Source of the DNA: Patagioenas fasciata
Taxonomy: Eukaryota; Chordata; Aves; Columbiformes; Columbidae
Direction of reading: 5' to 3'
DNA length: 64,000 nucleotides
Assembly (NCBI RefSeq): GCF_037038585.1
Contig: NC_092559.1
Coordinates: 19,888,488 to 19,952,487, forward strand
How positions within the stretch are numbered: position 1 is the stretch's first letter; every line of letters starts with the position of its first letter. The translations under genes were made by a program, and so were the position numbers. Shown here one piece after another: positions 11,917 to 24,420 of this stretch. The notes under the pieces were generated by a model. It was not told where the DNA came from. It saw nothing but the letters and a program-made list of their open reading frames with translations, and did no database searches.

Positions 11917-12037
11917 TTTTTTTATTAGTTGTTTTTAAGTCCGCCGTAAAACCTTCTCCCTGCTTTTCCCACTCACGCTGCAAGCAGCCCAGTGTTTACC
12001 CCCCTCCCTCCCTCTTCTCAAGGTTTTTACTTGCAAG

Positions 12038-12325
12038 ATGGGGTCAGGAATGATTGTTTTCAGTTGTGTTCCTAAAAAATTGGTATCGGGAGGTGTTTTA
12101 AAACATAGGAAAGCACTCGGACAAGAAATCATTAAATCTTTTCAGACGGTTTTACAGGCGGGGCGATTTGAACTTCAACAAGCTGAGAGAGAATTAACTG
12201 ATAACACACAGGTCAGAAAACTTGTTAAAGTCTGCAAGATGCTTTCCTTATTAACCTGTTTTCTTTGTGGGTATCTGTTTAAGCATGTTGCAATTTTGGT
12301 AGGCCTTTGTTATATGGTACGATAA
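12038..12325 (+). CDS. ERV-B small open frame 1, unknown function
   Basis: A 95-codon frame that starts Met-Gly-Ser-Gly and ends in a hydrophobic, Cys-containing stretch (about residues 67-90) that could cross a membrane. A copy of the same length and nearly the same sequence is at 54686-54973; a degraded copy is near 33.2 kb. It lies where protease or pol would be expected, but I recognise no retroviral domain. It could be an accessory gene, a captured host sequence or a spurious frame kept by recent duplication. Confidence 0.45.
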   Translation: MGSGMIVFSCVPKKLVSGGVLKHRKALGQEIIKSFQTVLQAGRFELQQAERELTDNTQVRKLVKVCKMLSLLTCFLCGYLFKHVAILVGLCYMVR

Positions 12326-12439
12326 GTTCACAGTCTGTTAAATCATGAGAATCCGTTGACTCAAAATGTGCATTTTGTGATAATACAGAAGATCATGAGT
12401 AATTTAGTTCTTTACTGCGTGAATGTGATGGTAAAATTT

Positions 12440-12554
12440 TGTGTGTAGTAGCTGTAATTTTTCTTTCTAGCACGCTAGCTTTATTCCAGTATCCAGAATT
12501 GCGTAACCCTGTGATAGGCTGTGTCTCATCTCGATGTGCTGGATTTGTATGCAC
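12440..12554 (+). pseudogene. ERV-B Cys-rich frame, truncated copy
   Basis: The first part of the Cys-rich frame seen whole at 55.1 kb, preceded by a splice-acceptor-like tttctttctag. It is cut at about 12554 by LTR-C. No function is recognised. Confidence 0.5.
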
Positions 12555-12943
12555 ACAATTGATAGGATTTACAGGTACGGGCCTGGACTAAGGTGTTTAC
12601 AAAAGGTGTTTTTCCACTAATTGCTATTAAAACCACACTCAACTCATGTGAAGTTTGTCTCACTTGTTTTTCCATTCATTCACAGACCAGGCCCAAGGAC
12701 ACATCCCATGCACTTGGGGGCGGTTATCCGGCCCGAGATACCATTCTCGCGAGTCTGGGCTATAATTTTTTACAATTATGAGAAACATACTTCAAAATAA
12801 TCTGTCCAAGGCCCTTTATATATTATTATGTCAGTATTATGTCTTTGACCGTCCAGATGGTCATTTTAGTATTGATCTTCCTTTATCATCCAGATGGCTG
12901 GAACCGCACATCTTGCTTTCCCACGTTTTACTTTCCAACACTG
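12555..12943 (-). mobile_element. LTR-C fragment
   Basis: Minus-strand piece of the LTR that is complete at 49064-49595: it runs from the region before the aataaa signal to the first base of the LTR, ending ccaaca at 12943. Its 3' part is lost at the junction with ERV-B. Confidence 0.85.
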
Positions 12944-15360
12944 ATCTTGAGCCTTGTAGAAGCAGTCCCTGAACACTAACCAACTATCTTGGGCCCCTTT
13001 ACCTTCAAGCAGCCTTGCCCATGGGATTTCCCCTAGCAATTGCTTGAAAAGGCCCAAGTTTGCCCTGCTAAATTCCAGGGTTGTAATTCTGCTTGCTATT
13101 CTTTTCCTGACACACAAGATCCTGAACTCCACCATTTCACGGTCTCTGCAACCCAGGCAGCCCTCAACCTTCACCGCTTCAACCAGACCCTCCTTGTTAG
13201 TGAGGATGAGATCCAGCAGTGCACCTCTCCTGGTTGGCTCCTCCACCATTTGCAACAGAAAGTTATCATCAAGGCACTGGAGGAACCTCCTAGACTGTGG
13301 CTGGCTGGCTGAGTAATCCTTCCAGCAAACAGCAGGGTAGTTAAAATCCCCCACCACAACCAGGGCCTGTGATTGTGAGGCTGCTCTCAGCTACCTGTAG
13401 AAGGCCTCATCAACTTCCTCACCCTGATCTGGTGGCCTGTAATAGACACCTACAACAGTATCACCCCTGCCCACCTGCCCCTTAATTTTCACCCATAGAC
13501 TCTCAACTCACTCCTCATCCATGCCTGGACAGTACTCAAAACATTGTAGTTGCTCTCTCACGTAAAGAGCAACTCCACCACCACGCCTGGCTGGCCTGTC
13601 TTTCCTGAAAAGGACATAGCCATCCATGACCACATTCCAGTCATGTGAACTGTCCCACCACGTCTCCATAATTGCCGCCAGGTCATAATCTCCTGCCTGA
13701 ACACAGGTTTCTAACTCCTGCTTATTCCCCATGCTGTGCACAGGCATTTCAGAGAGCGAGCTGTGTACACCGATTTCACCCTAGGGGGGTGGGAGGCCTC
13801 CCAGCCTTCACCAACTCTAGAGTGCTGCCCCACTGATGCAAGCCCAGCTACAACCCCATTCCCCTTCGAGTGTAGGTTAAAGCTCTCCAAATGAGTCCTG
13901 CTAATTCCCGTCCCAGCATCCTTTTGCCCCTGGGAGATAAACCTTTCCCGTGTATCGCTGTCTGGACTGGTGTCTTGTGAAACCAGCCGTTATCAAAGAA
14001 ACCAAAGCCCTGCCTGTAACACCAGTTTTGTAGCCAGTTGTTTATGGACTGAATTTTTCTATTCCATTCCATGTCATCACCCAAAACTGGAAGGAGGAAA
14101 GAGAAAAATCACTTGAGCCCCAGACTCTTTTACCATCCATCCCAAGGCCTTGAAATCTTTCTTTATTCCCCTCAGACTGCAGGATGCAGCTTCCTCCCCA
14201 CCTGTCTGGAAGATCAGCAGTGGCTAGTAGTCTGTTGGGTGCACCAGGTTGGGGAGAGTCCTATTGATGTCCCTGATCCAGGCTCCAGGTAGAATACAAA
14301 CTTCCCTACGATGAGGGTCAACTCTGCATATTGGGTCCTCCGTCCCTCTCAGAAGGGCATTGCCTACTAGAATTACCCTTCTTTCTTTCTTATTGGAGGC
14401 CGTCTTGAGGCATGGAGTCAACTGCCTCTTTCTATGTGACCTTGTAGGCGGGCCTTCCACCACATCCTCACCTACCTCTTCTTCAAGATCTAGGCCTCAA
14501 ACCTATTACGGAGGGGCACCTGGGGAAGCAAAGCAGGTAGGGAGGGGGGTTGCCTGCGGCGCCTAACTGGAACTAGCTTCCAACCCTCCTCATCTTTTTG
14601 GTGCTCTACCTCTGCCCAACAGCAACAGGGCAGGGGCTGTCTTGGGTCTTCCCCCTCTTCCCGACAGGGCAGGGGGTCCATCACCTTCTGAGGGGGAACC
14701 CCCTGAAGCCTCTCTGAGTGGCACACCAGGGAGTTACTCCACCAGTCGATCTCCTTTTCACACTCCCTGATGGACCTCAGCATCACGACCTCTTCCTTAA
14801 GTTTTGTGACCATGATGAGCAGATCTTGCATCTGCTCACACCTCACGCAGGTAGAATGTTGGCTGTCCTCCCCCGGCAGCAGTAGGCTCTGGCATTCCCT
14901 GCAACCGGAAACCTGAACAGCCACGGTTCGGAGCAGGCAGTCAGTCTGAATTGCTACAGTCTTTTTGAGACAAGTTCTCTTTCTGGAGGTCACCATGGTC
15001 GGCAGCGGTCTGGGACAGTGGCAATAAGTGAGAGGGTCTAACAAGCAAAAAGTGACAACCTGTGCACCCTAGTGCATGAGTTATACACGCGCTGCTGCAG
15101 CACAGTGTGGGTGTTACTCACCCGCGTCACAAGCTGGTTGCCCCTCCTAGTGCCTGGCGAGCAGTGATGCCTTATTGCCCTCCCAGAGGCTTTTTCAAGG
15201 CAAGGGGCGGGGGTGTGATCGCCCTCACCGTGGTAACGCCCACTCCACATCACCTGCTCTTGCAAGGGCTGCCGGGAGCTTCTGGGTCTCTCGAGAACGA
15301 AAGTGCCCAACTCAGAGAAAAAAAAAAGGCTTCTCTGTACCTCGAAGATTTTGCTTAATT
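12944..15360 (-). mobile_element. CR1 LINE 5' half: 5' UTR, ORF1, endonuclease
   Basis: Antisense CR1 with a 5' UTR (about 15000-15360) and ORF1 starting at about 14996. ORF1 shows a Cys-rich [14 protein letters not shown] region, a Leu/Glu/Lys-rich probable coiled coil, and an esterase-like domain with a Gly-Asn-Ala-Leu block (about 14360) in the place of the usual Gly-Asp-Ser-Leu. ORF2 endonuclease follows in pieces (13747-13508, 13357-12866). Frameshifts break both ORFs. RT and 3' end are missing because LTR-C abuts at 12943. It lies 5' end to 5' end with the next CR1. Confidence 0.9.
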
Positions 15361-15375
15361 GGGACCCGCTGAGCT

Positions 15376-18067
15376 GGTACTGATCAGCTGATCTCAGGAA
15401 CTGGATGGATATCTATAAACTCTTCAGAAGGGATAGGCAAGGAAGGAGAAGAGGTGGAATAGCCCTGTATGTTTGAGAGCATTTTGACTGTCTAGAGCTT
15501 GATGGTGGTGATGATAGGGTTGAGTGTTTATGGGTAAGAATCAGAAAACCAGCAAGGCAGATATTGTGATGGGAGTATGTTACAGATCACCCAACTAGCA
15601 AAAAGAGGCAAATAAAATATTCTGCAGGCAGATGGGAGAAGTCTCATGATCGCTAACCCTAGTTCTCATGAGGGACTTCAACTTACCAAATGTCTGCTGG
15701 AAATATAACACAGCAGAGAGAAAACAGTCTTGGAGGCTCCTGGAGACAACTTCCTGACACAGTTGGTCAGTGAGCCAACCAGGGAAGGTGCCCCACTGGA
15801 CCTGTTTGTGAACAGAGAAGGACTTGTGGGTGATGTGATGGTTGGAGGTTTTGTTGGGCACAGCAATCATGAAATGATCGAGTTTTCCATTTTTGGAAAA
15901 GGAGGGGGATTCATAGAACTGCTACCTTGGACTTCCAAAGGGCAGACTTTGATCTGTTTAGGAGGCTGGGTGACAGAGTCCCTTGGGAGGCAGTCCAGAA
16001 GGACAAAGGAGTCCAGGAAGGCTGAACATTCTTCAAGAAGGAAATCTTAAAGGTGCAGGAGAAGGCTGTCCCAAAAGACGAGCCGGCAGGGAAAAAGACT
16101 GGCCTGGTTGAACAGAGAGCTTTGGCTGGAACTCAAGAAAAAATAAAAACGGAGAATTTATGACCTTTGGAAGAAGGCACAGGCAACTCAGGAGGACTAC
16201 AAGGATATTGTGAGGCTATGCAGGGAGAAAATTAGAAGGGCTGAAGCCCAACTAGAGCTGAGTCTGACCACTGCTATCCTGACAACAAAAAATGTTTCTA
16301 TAAATACCTGAGCAACAAAAGGAGGGCTAAGGAGAATCTCCACCCTCCGGTGGATGTGGGGGGAAACATAGTAACAGAGGACGAGGGAAAAGCTGAGGTA
16401 CTAAATGCCTTCTTTGCCTCAGTGTCTAATAGTAAAATCATTTGTGTTCCAGGTACTCAGTCCCCTCAGCTGGAAGACAGGGATATGGAGCAGAATGAAG
16501 GGGTAATGGTTAGTTACTTGCTACACCACTTAGACATGCACAAGTCTGTGGGGCTGGATGGGATCCACCCAAGGATACTGAGGGAGCTGGTAGAGATGCT
16601 CACTGAGCCACTTTTAATCCTTTGTCAGCAGTCCTGTCTAACCGGGGAGATCCCAGTTGATTGAAAGTTGGAAAATGTGACTCCCATCTACAAGAAGGGC
16701 TGAAAGGAGGATCCAGGGAATTACAGGTCTGTCAGTCTGACCTTGGTGCCAGGGAAAGTCATGGAACAGATCATCCTGAGTGCCATCATGCTGCACATAC
16801 AAGACAACCAAGCGATCAGACCCAGTCAGCATGGGTTTATGAAAGGCAGGTCCTGCTTGACCAACCTGTTCTCCTTCTATGGCAAGGTGACCCACTTAGT
16901 GGATGAGGGAAAGGCTGTGGATGTTGTCTACCTAGACTTCAGTAAAGCCTTTGACACTGTTTCCCACAGCATTCTCCTGGAGAATCTCCTGGAGTCTTCT
17001 CATGGCTTGGACAGGCATATTCTTTGCTGGGTAAAGAACTGGCTGGATGGCTGGGCCCAAAAAGTTGTGGTAAATGGAGTCAAATCCAGTTGGCGGCTAC
17101 TCATGAGTGGTGTTCCCCAGGGCTCAGTGTTGGGGCCAGTTCTGTTTAATCTCTTTATCAATTATCTCGATGAGGGGATTGAGTGCACCCTCATTAAGTT
17201 TGCAGATGACACCGAATTGGGTGGGAGTGTTGATCTACTTGAGGGTAGGAAGGCTCAACAGAGGGATCTGGACCAGCTGGATTAATGAACTGAGGCCAAT
17301 TGTATGAGGTTTAACAAGGCCAAGTGCCTGGTCCTGCACTTGGGTCACAACAACCCCATGTGATGCTACAGGCTCAGGGAAGAGTGGCTGGAAAACTGCC
17401 TGGCAGAGAGTGATCTGAGGGTGTTGATCAACAGCCGATTGAATATGAGCTATCAGTGTGCTCAGGTGGCCAAAAAGGCCAACAGCATCCTGGCTTGTAT
17501 CAAGAACACTGTGGCCAGCAGGACTAAGGAAGTGATTGTCCCTTTGTACTGGGCACTGGTGAGGCCACACCTTGAATACTGCATTCATTATTGGGCCCCT
17601 CACTACAAAGAAGACATTGAGGTACTGGAGAGAGTTCAGAGGAGGGTGACAAAGCTGGTGAAGTGCCTAGAGAACAAGTCTTATGAGCAGAGGCTGAGGG
17701 AACTGGGGTTGTTTAACCTGGAGAAAAGGAGGCTGAGAGGAGACCTTATCACACTCTACAACTACCTGAAAGAAGGTTGTAGCATGGAGGGTGTTGGTGT
17801 CTTCTCCCAAGTAGCAAGTAATAGGACAAGAGTGAATGGTCTCAAGTTGCACTAGGGGAGGTTTAGATTGGATATTAAGAAATATTCTTTCATGGAAAGA
17901 GTTGTGAAGCACTGGAACAGGCTGCTCAGGGAAGTGGTAGAGTCACCATCCCTGGAGGCGTTTAAAAGATGTGTAGATGAGGTTCTTAGGGACATGGTTT
18001 AGTGCCAGTGTTAGGTTAAAAGTTGGACTCAGTCTTGAGGGTCTCTTCCAACCAAAATGATTCTATG
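15376..18067 (+). mobile_element. CR1 LINE, endonuclease to complete 3' end
   Basis: Plus-strand CR1 of another subfamily. The endonuclease part (15.4-16.1 kb) is broken; RT is encoded in pieces at 16350-16664, 16743-17285 and 17421-17855. The Phe-Ala-Asp-Asp block is at about 17199-17211. The 3' tail with an attctatg unit ends near 18067. Many in-frame stops and indels mark it as old. Confidence 0.92.
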
Positions 18068-19526
18068 AATATTAATAATTAGAGAAAATAATGCAAAATA
18101 TAGAAAACCAATGCTGAATTTCCCAGCGGCCTGCAGGTGGCTGGCGTCATGCCAGCCAGTGCTGGGCAAACATTGGGGAGTCCTGGACTGGACTTGGCAG
18201 TAGACAGGAACTAGATTCAGAGATTCACAGACTGGAATCAGGATCAGGATTGCAGGCAGGAGAACAGGCAGGGTCCTCTACAGATGTGTCACGGTCCATT
18301 CGGTGACGGACTCATGATGGTTCGTTTACCTTGATCTCGAAGTGCAAAATTAAGGCAACCAAAATGCCAAGGGGTTATAATTCAATCAAACAGTGTTACT
18401 TTATTAATTTGCCCATAAAGCGGCACGCAATAGAGAGAGAGAGAGTAAGAAAAAGAAAAGGGAAAAGAAATGGGGAAAAGTAAAGATGAGAAATGAGGTT
18501 GCGTTTATCACCAGTCCAGTTTCAGAAGCATCCCTCTGGTCTCCGGTCCTGTGGAGTCCTGCCGGTCCTCCGTCATGGTTCGGGATCCTCTGGCGGGAAG
18601 ATCTTCAACGGTGTCCATTCGGGAGTCATCTCTTATGCTTCTTCACCCCTCCTCGCTCCCATTGTTTGAGGCCAATCTCCGCCTTGATTTCGCAATCCAG
18701 GCTTGTACTGCGCAGCCTCGAAAGATTCATGCTTTCTTTTGCCAACGCTTACGTGTCCAGCATTCAGGGATCTTTCTCTGGTCCATTGGGTGACCTCAGG
18801 ACCCTTGGCGAGCTTCTGGGCATACTCCTTTTTGTTGACCATTGTTTGGGGGAGCAGGTGGGGGACACATGTAACTGAGGCTGCAGGTGAGAACACATCT
18901 TCTGGACGGCAGCTATTGTCCCTGGGTCGAAGAGACCCCTCATAACAATAACTTTCAGGAGGTGGGGGCTGGTTTGGCTGAAGCAGCAGGCGAAGTCCAC
19001 ACAACAACCATTGTAAGCAGCAGTCCCCCTGTATCGGAGAAACCAGTGCAACACAATGCTTCTCGGGCCTCTCTCCAAGTCATTGTCCATGCATTCTTTC
19101 TGTCAGGGCCTCAGTTCTCTAAGTTCTTGATGGCGATGTTCAGGCAAATACTGCTCCATCTTCGGACCAACTCTCACAAGATGCCACATGGATGAAGACA
19201 GCCAGTCCTTTGTCATCTTCCACCTTTAAACTGAGTATGTCATGGATGGCATGGAATACCTAGTTGGTCAATTTGGGTCACTTGTTCTGTCTGCCTCTCC
19301 CTACATTTATTTGTCATAAGTTTATCAGCAGCCTTGGCTGCTATAGCAATAAAAGATAAACCTGGGTCTTTTCTGCATACCATTCCTACAATTAGCTCAG
19401 TAAAACTGGAAATATCAGCTGTTATCAGCTCCAGAGCAAACACTGTCCTAAAAACATGCAACCAACTTCATAAAAATGCAGTTACTTAGAAGAACCTAGC
19501 TGAAAGGAAAATTCACTAACCAAAAC
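18068..19526 (-). mobile_element. LTR-A copy interrupted by LTR-F
   Basis: Minus-strand LTR of the ERV-L type. It resumes after LTR-F with the same order as the copy at 22.8-23.1 kb and ends ccaaaaccaggaca at 19526, the start of the LTR in its own sense. Its 3' part is cut at the left by the CR1 tail. Confidence 0.85.
18287..19178 (-). mobile_element. Solo LTR-F with 5-bp TSD
   Basis: An 892-base element that starts tgtcacggtcc and ends tctcaca. It is flanked by perfect 5-bp repeats agatg (18282-18286 and 19179-19183). The paralogous LTR-A at 22.82 kb shows the uninterrupted site. An aataaa on the minus strand (near 18402) supports the orientation. Confidence 0.88.
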
Positions 19527-19825
19527 CAGGACAACTTGCCCTTGTTGAAGCCATGCTGGGTGTCTTGAATCAGATCCCTGTCCTCCATGTGCCTTAGCAT
19601 AGCTACTAGGAAGATCTGTTCCATGATCTTCCAGGGCACAGAGGTGAGGCTGACAGGTCAGTAGTTTCTGGGGTCCTCCTTTCTACCCTTTTTAAAAATG
19701 AGTGCTGTTTCCCTTTTTCCAGTCTCCAGGGACTTCACCTGACTGCCATGACTTCTCACATATCATGGAGAGTGGCTTGGCAACTACATCAGCCAATTCC
19801 TTCAGGACTCTGGGATGCATCTCAT
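19527..19825 (-). mobile_element. CR1 LINE fragment, RT fingers region
   Basis: Antisense CR1 RT segment covering the block that contains the Asn-Tyr-Arg-Pro-like and Lys-Lys-Gly motifs. Both ends are cut by LTRs. Confidence 0.88.
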
Positions 19826-20158
19826 TGCAAGGGTGAAAAATCATGGACTCCACACAAAACAATATGAATTCAAGCAAAGCCATTTATTACAGAAACAAGT
19901 CTCCTTATATATGCAGTTATTTCCTGATCACGCATCCACATTCCAAGCATGCATTAGCTGATTGGATATTGTCCATGTTCACAAGCTGTCTACGTGCCCG
20001 AGTCTCACTGCTAATAGGACTGTTGATTTATGTCGTGTTTTCAGCTTTCCGAGGTGACCTTGAAATTCCTTTGGGCCTGGCTAGTTTAATAACAAATCTC
20101 CATCTCATAGAAACCCATCCATACATTAACTTCAAGAAAATCCCTCAAATCTCCCACA
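19826..20158 (-). mobile_element. LTR-B variant, minus strand
   Basis: Shares tttattacagaaacaag and tatatatgcagtta with the other minus-strand LTR-B copies, but extends about 30 bases further to atctcccaca, as does the copy at 20.8 kb. No TSD is visible. Confidence 0.82.
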
Positions 20159-20835
20159 TGAAAGTGTTAATATATCTATATGAATCCTGTTTTTCACAAT
20201 GAGGTGCAAAACAGGACTTATCTTGCAGGTTGTGTCTATGGTTTGCAGCCATTTTGTTTTCAAAGATAGAATGCAAGTAGATAAAATTTTGGTAAAATAT
20301 GAGCAGAACTTTACAACATACAGTTTAAGATTTCAGCAAATTTAGCTTACTAAGTAACGTGAAACAGACAGTATATTAAAAATCACATAATTTAATAATT
20401 CTAAGTGATTAATTCTATCTGAAATGCACTTACTTAAGCTAAATGATTAATATAAAACTTGGGCTCATCTATTGATCTGTGATTAGTAAAAGATCATTGC
20501 CATACAGACATGTCTAGTAGAGAGAGCTCAATGTAGGCTCACCCAGGCTGTCATATTTATGGAATAAAGTGATTGACTCATAGTCAAACGGGAAAGGTAT
20601 GCATGAGACTCCTTGCACCCACAACTTATCGGTGTTCAGTGTGTTGTTCTGCTTCCTTGTGAGTTTCCTAAAAGGAGTTATTGGGTTGGCTACTGTTCAG
20701 GCCTTTACCTCATTTGGAGCCTGTAGCAAACTGCTGCTGGTTTGGTTGGGGGAGGAGTCAAGTGCATCCATCACAGAATTATTATTGTTGCTACCCACTG
20801 GCATGCATCCTCTGAAAGAATGAGTAGTCCACCAC
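20159..20835. other. AT-rich segment without recognisable gene
   Basis: No repeat end, RNA gene or convincing frame is seen, apart from a 74-codon open frame at 20599-20823 with a hydrophobic start, which I do not trust. Confidence 0.45.
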
Positions 20836-21168
20836 TGAGAGGGCGAAAAATCATGCACTCCACACAATCCAATATGAATTCAAGTGAAGCCATTTATTAC
20901 AGAAACAAACCTCCTTATATATGCAGTTATTTCCTGATTACACATCCATGCTCCAAGCATGCATTAGCTGATTGGATATCATCTATGTTCACAAGCTGTC
21001 CACGCGCCCGAGTCTCACTGCTAATAGGTCTGTTGGTTTATGTTGTGTTTTCAGCTTTCCAAGGTGGCCTTGAAATTCTTTTGGGCCTGGCTAGTTTAAT
21101 AACAAATATCCATTCTATAGAAACCCATCCACACAGTAACTTCAAGAAAATCCCTCATATCTCCCACA
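20836..21168 (-). mobile_element. Solo LTR-B variant with near-perfect 6-bp TSD
   Basis: Starts tgagagggcg and ends atctcccaca. Flanks are caccac (20830-20835) and cgccac (21169-21174), one mismatch in six. Six-base duplications fit a class II ERV. Confidence 0.85.
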
Positions 21169-21861
21169 CGCCACTTCAGGTCATGCACAGCCAACCCTGA
21201 AGACCTCATATTCAGCACAAGATATGCTATTCACTATCCCAAGCAGCTATACGAAAGAATGGGAGACTAAAGCTGTCCAGGGAATGGAGGCTGAAAAGAT
21301 CAGTAACTTCAGTCTCACATGCACTAATCACAAAATTGGTTGGCCACAGGGGTTGACTACAGCACTGAAAGAGATGAAGACAGTTAGGTACCTCTGTGTA
21401 CCCTGTGAAACACTGGTCTGAGAGCGTATAACCCACGCTGCCTTGCTGCCTGCAGTATCAGATCATTCCAGGAAGAAGCTTGCCCCTGGAATACTGGGGC
21501 TCCATATCACATCTTACAAGGTCTGTTTTTTCAGTAGTTATTTACTAGCCTTGTTATCTGGTACTAGTTTCGCCAGCAGAGTAGAATTCCACCTTACATT
21601 ATGTTATCTTCACTGCAGCTTGAATCTCCAACATCCACTGTTGCACAGACAACAAATGCCTTCTCCATCAAATCCAACTGCGTGTGGTTTTTAAACAATC
21701 AAGATCCTCTTGACCCAGAAGAGAATGCAGGGGATACCGTTAACTGTGATGTTAAGACTGTAGTGGTTGTGGGTAAACAGCCTTCAGGGTCCTCTTTCCA
21801 GCTGTTCTTTCCTGCTGACAACATGACTGACCACATAAAAGATCATCATCAAGGGATGGGT
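21169..21861. other. Unassigned sequence between LTRs
   Basis: About 690 bases with several short open frames on the plus strand (21224-21421, 21443-21694, 21601-21900), none with a domain I recognise. It could be an eroded ERV internal part or host sequence. Confidence 0.4.
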
Positions 21862-22166
21862 ATTTCAGGAATGTCACCATTTACTGCAGGGCAACAATAA
21901 AACATGGCAGATGCTGTTAACCCCCTGCCCCCCCACTAAGGAAAAGTAATAAGAGGAAAAGGGAGAGAGACAAATTGGAAAAGTTAAAAATGCTCTACTA
22001 ATGGTACTAATAAGTAGAGAAAATAATACAAAATCAATCTTGACTTTCCCAGTGTAGCACGGCTGGCCCGCAGTGGAGTTGGCATTGCTCCAGCGGTTGC
22101 AGGGCAGCTACCTGGAAGTCCTGGGCTGGACTCAGCAGTAAACCAGAACTGGATTAAGGGATGCAG

Positions 22167-22755
22167 TGAAACAAAGAAATAAACTTATCAGCAAAGTCAA
22201 TTATACTGTTAAGCAGGCATTCTTTATTGACAGAACTGGGACTGGATGCTGTTGCACTGCTTATATTCACACAATTATTACATATTCATTACAATTTTTG
22301 GGAATTTTTAACATGCTATCATCTATACTAAGAAATAATTGCATAATCATTAGGTTAGTATGAAGTTATTTATTTCACAGTCTTTGCTGCCATGTAGCGT
22401 CGTTTACAGTTACTGCTGCCTCTTTCAGGGGGGCTTCTGAGGGTCCACTGATTGACCTCTCCACATTGGCAGTTCTTCATGGAAGTGCAATTGGTACACA
22501 CTTACAGAAGTAATTGATTACTTTTTTACTTACAATATATCTACTGATTACTAGTCAAACATAAGCTAAGCACTCTGCTTCTAAACAATGTATTACTTAA
22601 TCTTCTGTCTCCAGCTTGTCATGCAGGAGGATCTAAAATTTGAAAATTATCCTCTTGTTTTGCAGGTGATTAGAAAGCATTTATCATGTCAATTGATTAA
22701 TGATGGGTGTGTCTTTTATAACTTAATCACAGTATACATTAATTTAGCAGCTTCT
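22167..22755 (-). other. Unclassified insertion inside LTR-A
   Basis: Sequence absent from the sister LTR-A copies. On the minus strand it has a TATA-like ttataaaag (near 22710) and an aataaag (near 22225), which is LTR-like spacing. Ends and target duplication could not be fixed. Confidence 0.45.
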
Positions 22756-23161
22756 CTTCAGCAGGGCCTGGAACTAGGCCAAAGATCACAGGCAGAACAG
22801 GCAGGGTCCTCTTCAGATGCCGGCCATGGCTGAAGAGAGCGAGACCCTCGTGATCTCGCACTTTTATGTGGTGTATGACGTGTATGGGATTGAATACTTA
22901 GTTGGTCAGTTTTGGTCACCTGTTCTGTCTTCCCCTCCTTGCAAATACACCCCTATAATTTACAGGACATGCAAAATTTATCAGTAACCTTGGCTGCCAT
23001 AGCAATAAGTCTAAACCTGTGTCTCTTCTGCATACCATTGCTACTGTTATCAGCTCCAGAGTGAACAGTGTCTGAAAAAACATGCAGCCAACATCAGAGA
23101 AGTGCAGTTACTTAGAAGAACTAAGCTGAAAGGAAAATTCACTAAAAGAGAACTGATCTTA

Positions 23162-23640
23162 TGCAACGATGAGAATGATGCATACAGACATGCATATGGA
23201 AAAGCAAACAGAAATGCAGACACAGAGTTCTTGTTAGCAGCAAGAACAGACCCAGGCAGAGCTGAGCCGAGCTGAGCTGAGCCTTCTTTAATTAGCCTTT
23301 CTCCATTTATAGCTTTACAGATACGGGCCTGGACCAAGAGATTAAACAGGATGTTTTTTTCAAAAAATGTTATTCCAAACACAGGCTCAGACCCAACACT
23401 CACATGCCATACATCCTGGGGATGGTGTTTTGGCCCGAGATATCATTCTTACTGGTCTGGGATATCACTCCTTCACAAACACACAATCCTGTGTAACTTG
23501 TCAAGGCCACCTTTTTTTTTACTGATTGCTGTGATTTAATCATGTTAGTATTAGTCTACTTTGGCGGTTCAGATGGTCATGTTAGTATTGATCTTCCTTT
23601 ATCATCCAGGTGGCTGGAGCCATATGTCCTGCCATTCCCA
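23162..23640 (-). mobile_element. LTR-C nested in LTR-A
   Basis: Same family as 49064-49595. Flanks atctta and gtcttg both differ by one or two bases from the site predicted by the uninterrupted LTR-A, which fits a diverged 6-bp TSD. Confidence 0.82.
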
Positions 23641-23678
23641 GTCTTGTTTTAAACAAAACCAGGACATTCCACCCCTTA

Positions 23679-24420
23679 TTCCATACCATTTACATCATAC
23701 CCAAATCACTACTGCTTTTTACCTGTCTTCAAATGTATATACACACACATATCACTAGTTCATGATTCATCTTTCTTCACAAAAAGTTTGTTAAGATCAT
23801 TTAGTTCATGGCTGCAGGTCTCTGTCACAGTAGTCTCTCTAGGCAGGAGAGATGGTGTATAATCTGGTGCACTTCATGCCCAGGAACTGCAGCTTAGGGA
23901 TGTCAGTCTTGAGGAAGTTACTGAACGCCACTCAGTGAAGCTAGCTCAGGTTTCATCAACACTGCATCAACCTAAAAGATAGTTACTAAACACTTAGTAT
24001 CATGCAGCAATTAACATCATACAGTTTGAAACTGAGTATTCTCACCCAGAATCAAATCTCCTTGAGGTATACATTAGACTTCACCATCCTTCAGCATCAC
24101 CCACCAAGTACATCCAGGCCCTTGAGCAAAAACAATCCCACAGATGGGTTTGCCTTTGCCTAAAGAAAGAATAACCCAGACAGCTTTTCCTAACATATTC
24201 CTTCCATGCACCACAGGGACTTTATCCCCTTCTACTGTGTGTAAAAGGTCTGACTAAGCAGGGCCAGCTCGACTGATTGATACCGTGGTGTTAACTAACC
24301 AGGTGGCTTGTGCTAAATGCTTATCCCAGTTTTTAAAAGTTCCACCTCCAATTGCCTTCAGGGTAGTTTTTAACAAGCCATTGTATTGCTCAATCTTCCC
24401 AGAGGATGGTGCATGATAGG
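23679..24420 (-). pseudogene. pol: ERV-L-like integrase C-terminal end and 3' region (provirus 2)
   Basis: On the minus strand this encodes the end of integrase after the catalytic Glu, including a block with Lys-Ile-Glu-Gln (24.4 kb) and the C-terminal domain (about 24050-24250), then a short non-coding stretch up to the 3' LTR. It is separated from the rest of integrase by the solo LTR-E. Confidence 0.8.

Larger units (their letters stand above)
21862..23678 (-). mobile_element. LTR-A, 3' LTR of ERV-L provirus 2, with nested insertions
   Basis: Begins tgtcaccatttactgcaggg and ends aaaaccaggaca at 23678, directly next to the ERV-L 3' internal region. It carries two insertions: an unclassified one near 22.17-22.75 kb and an LTR-C at 23.16-23.64 kb. 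Without them it is about the length of the copy at 28.6 kb. Confidence 0.85.

Noticed and set aside
18421..18480. Purine-rich run as a polypurine tract
   Set aside because: It lies inside the solo LTR-F, not next to an LTR start.
19826..20158. Target-site duplication for this LTR-B
   Set aside because: The flanks tctcat and tgaaag do not match; the copy may have lost one side.
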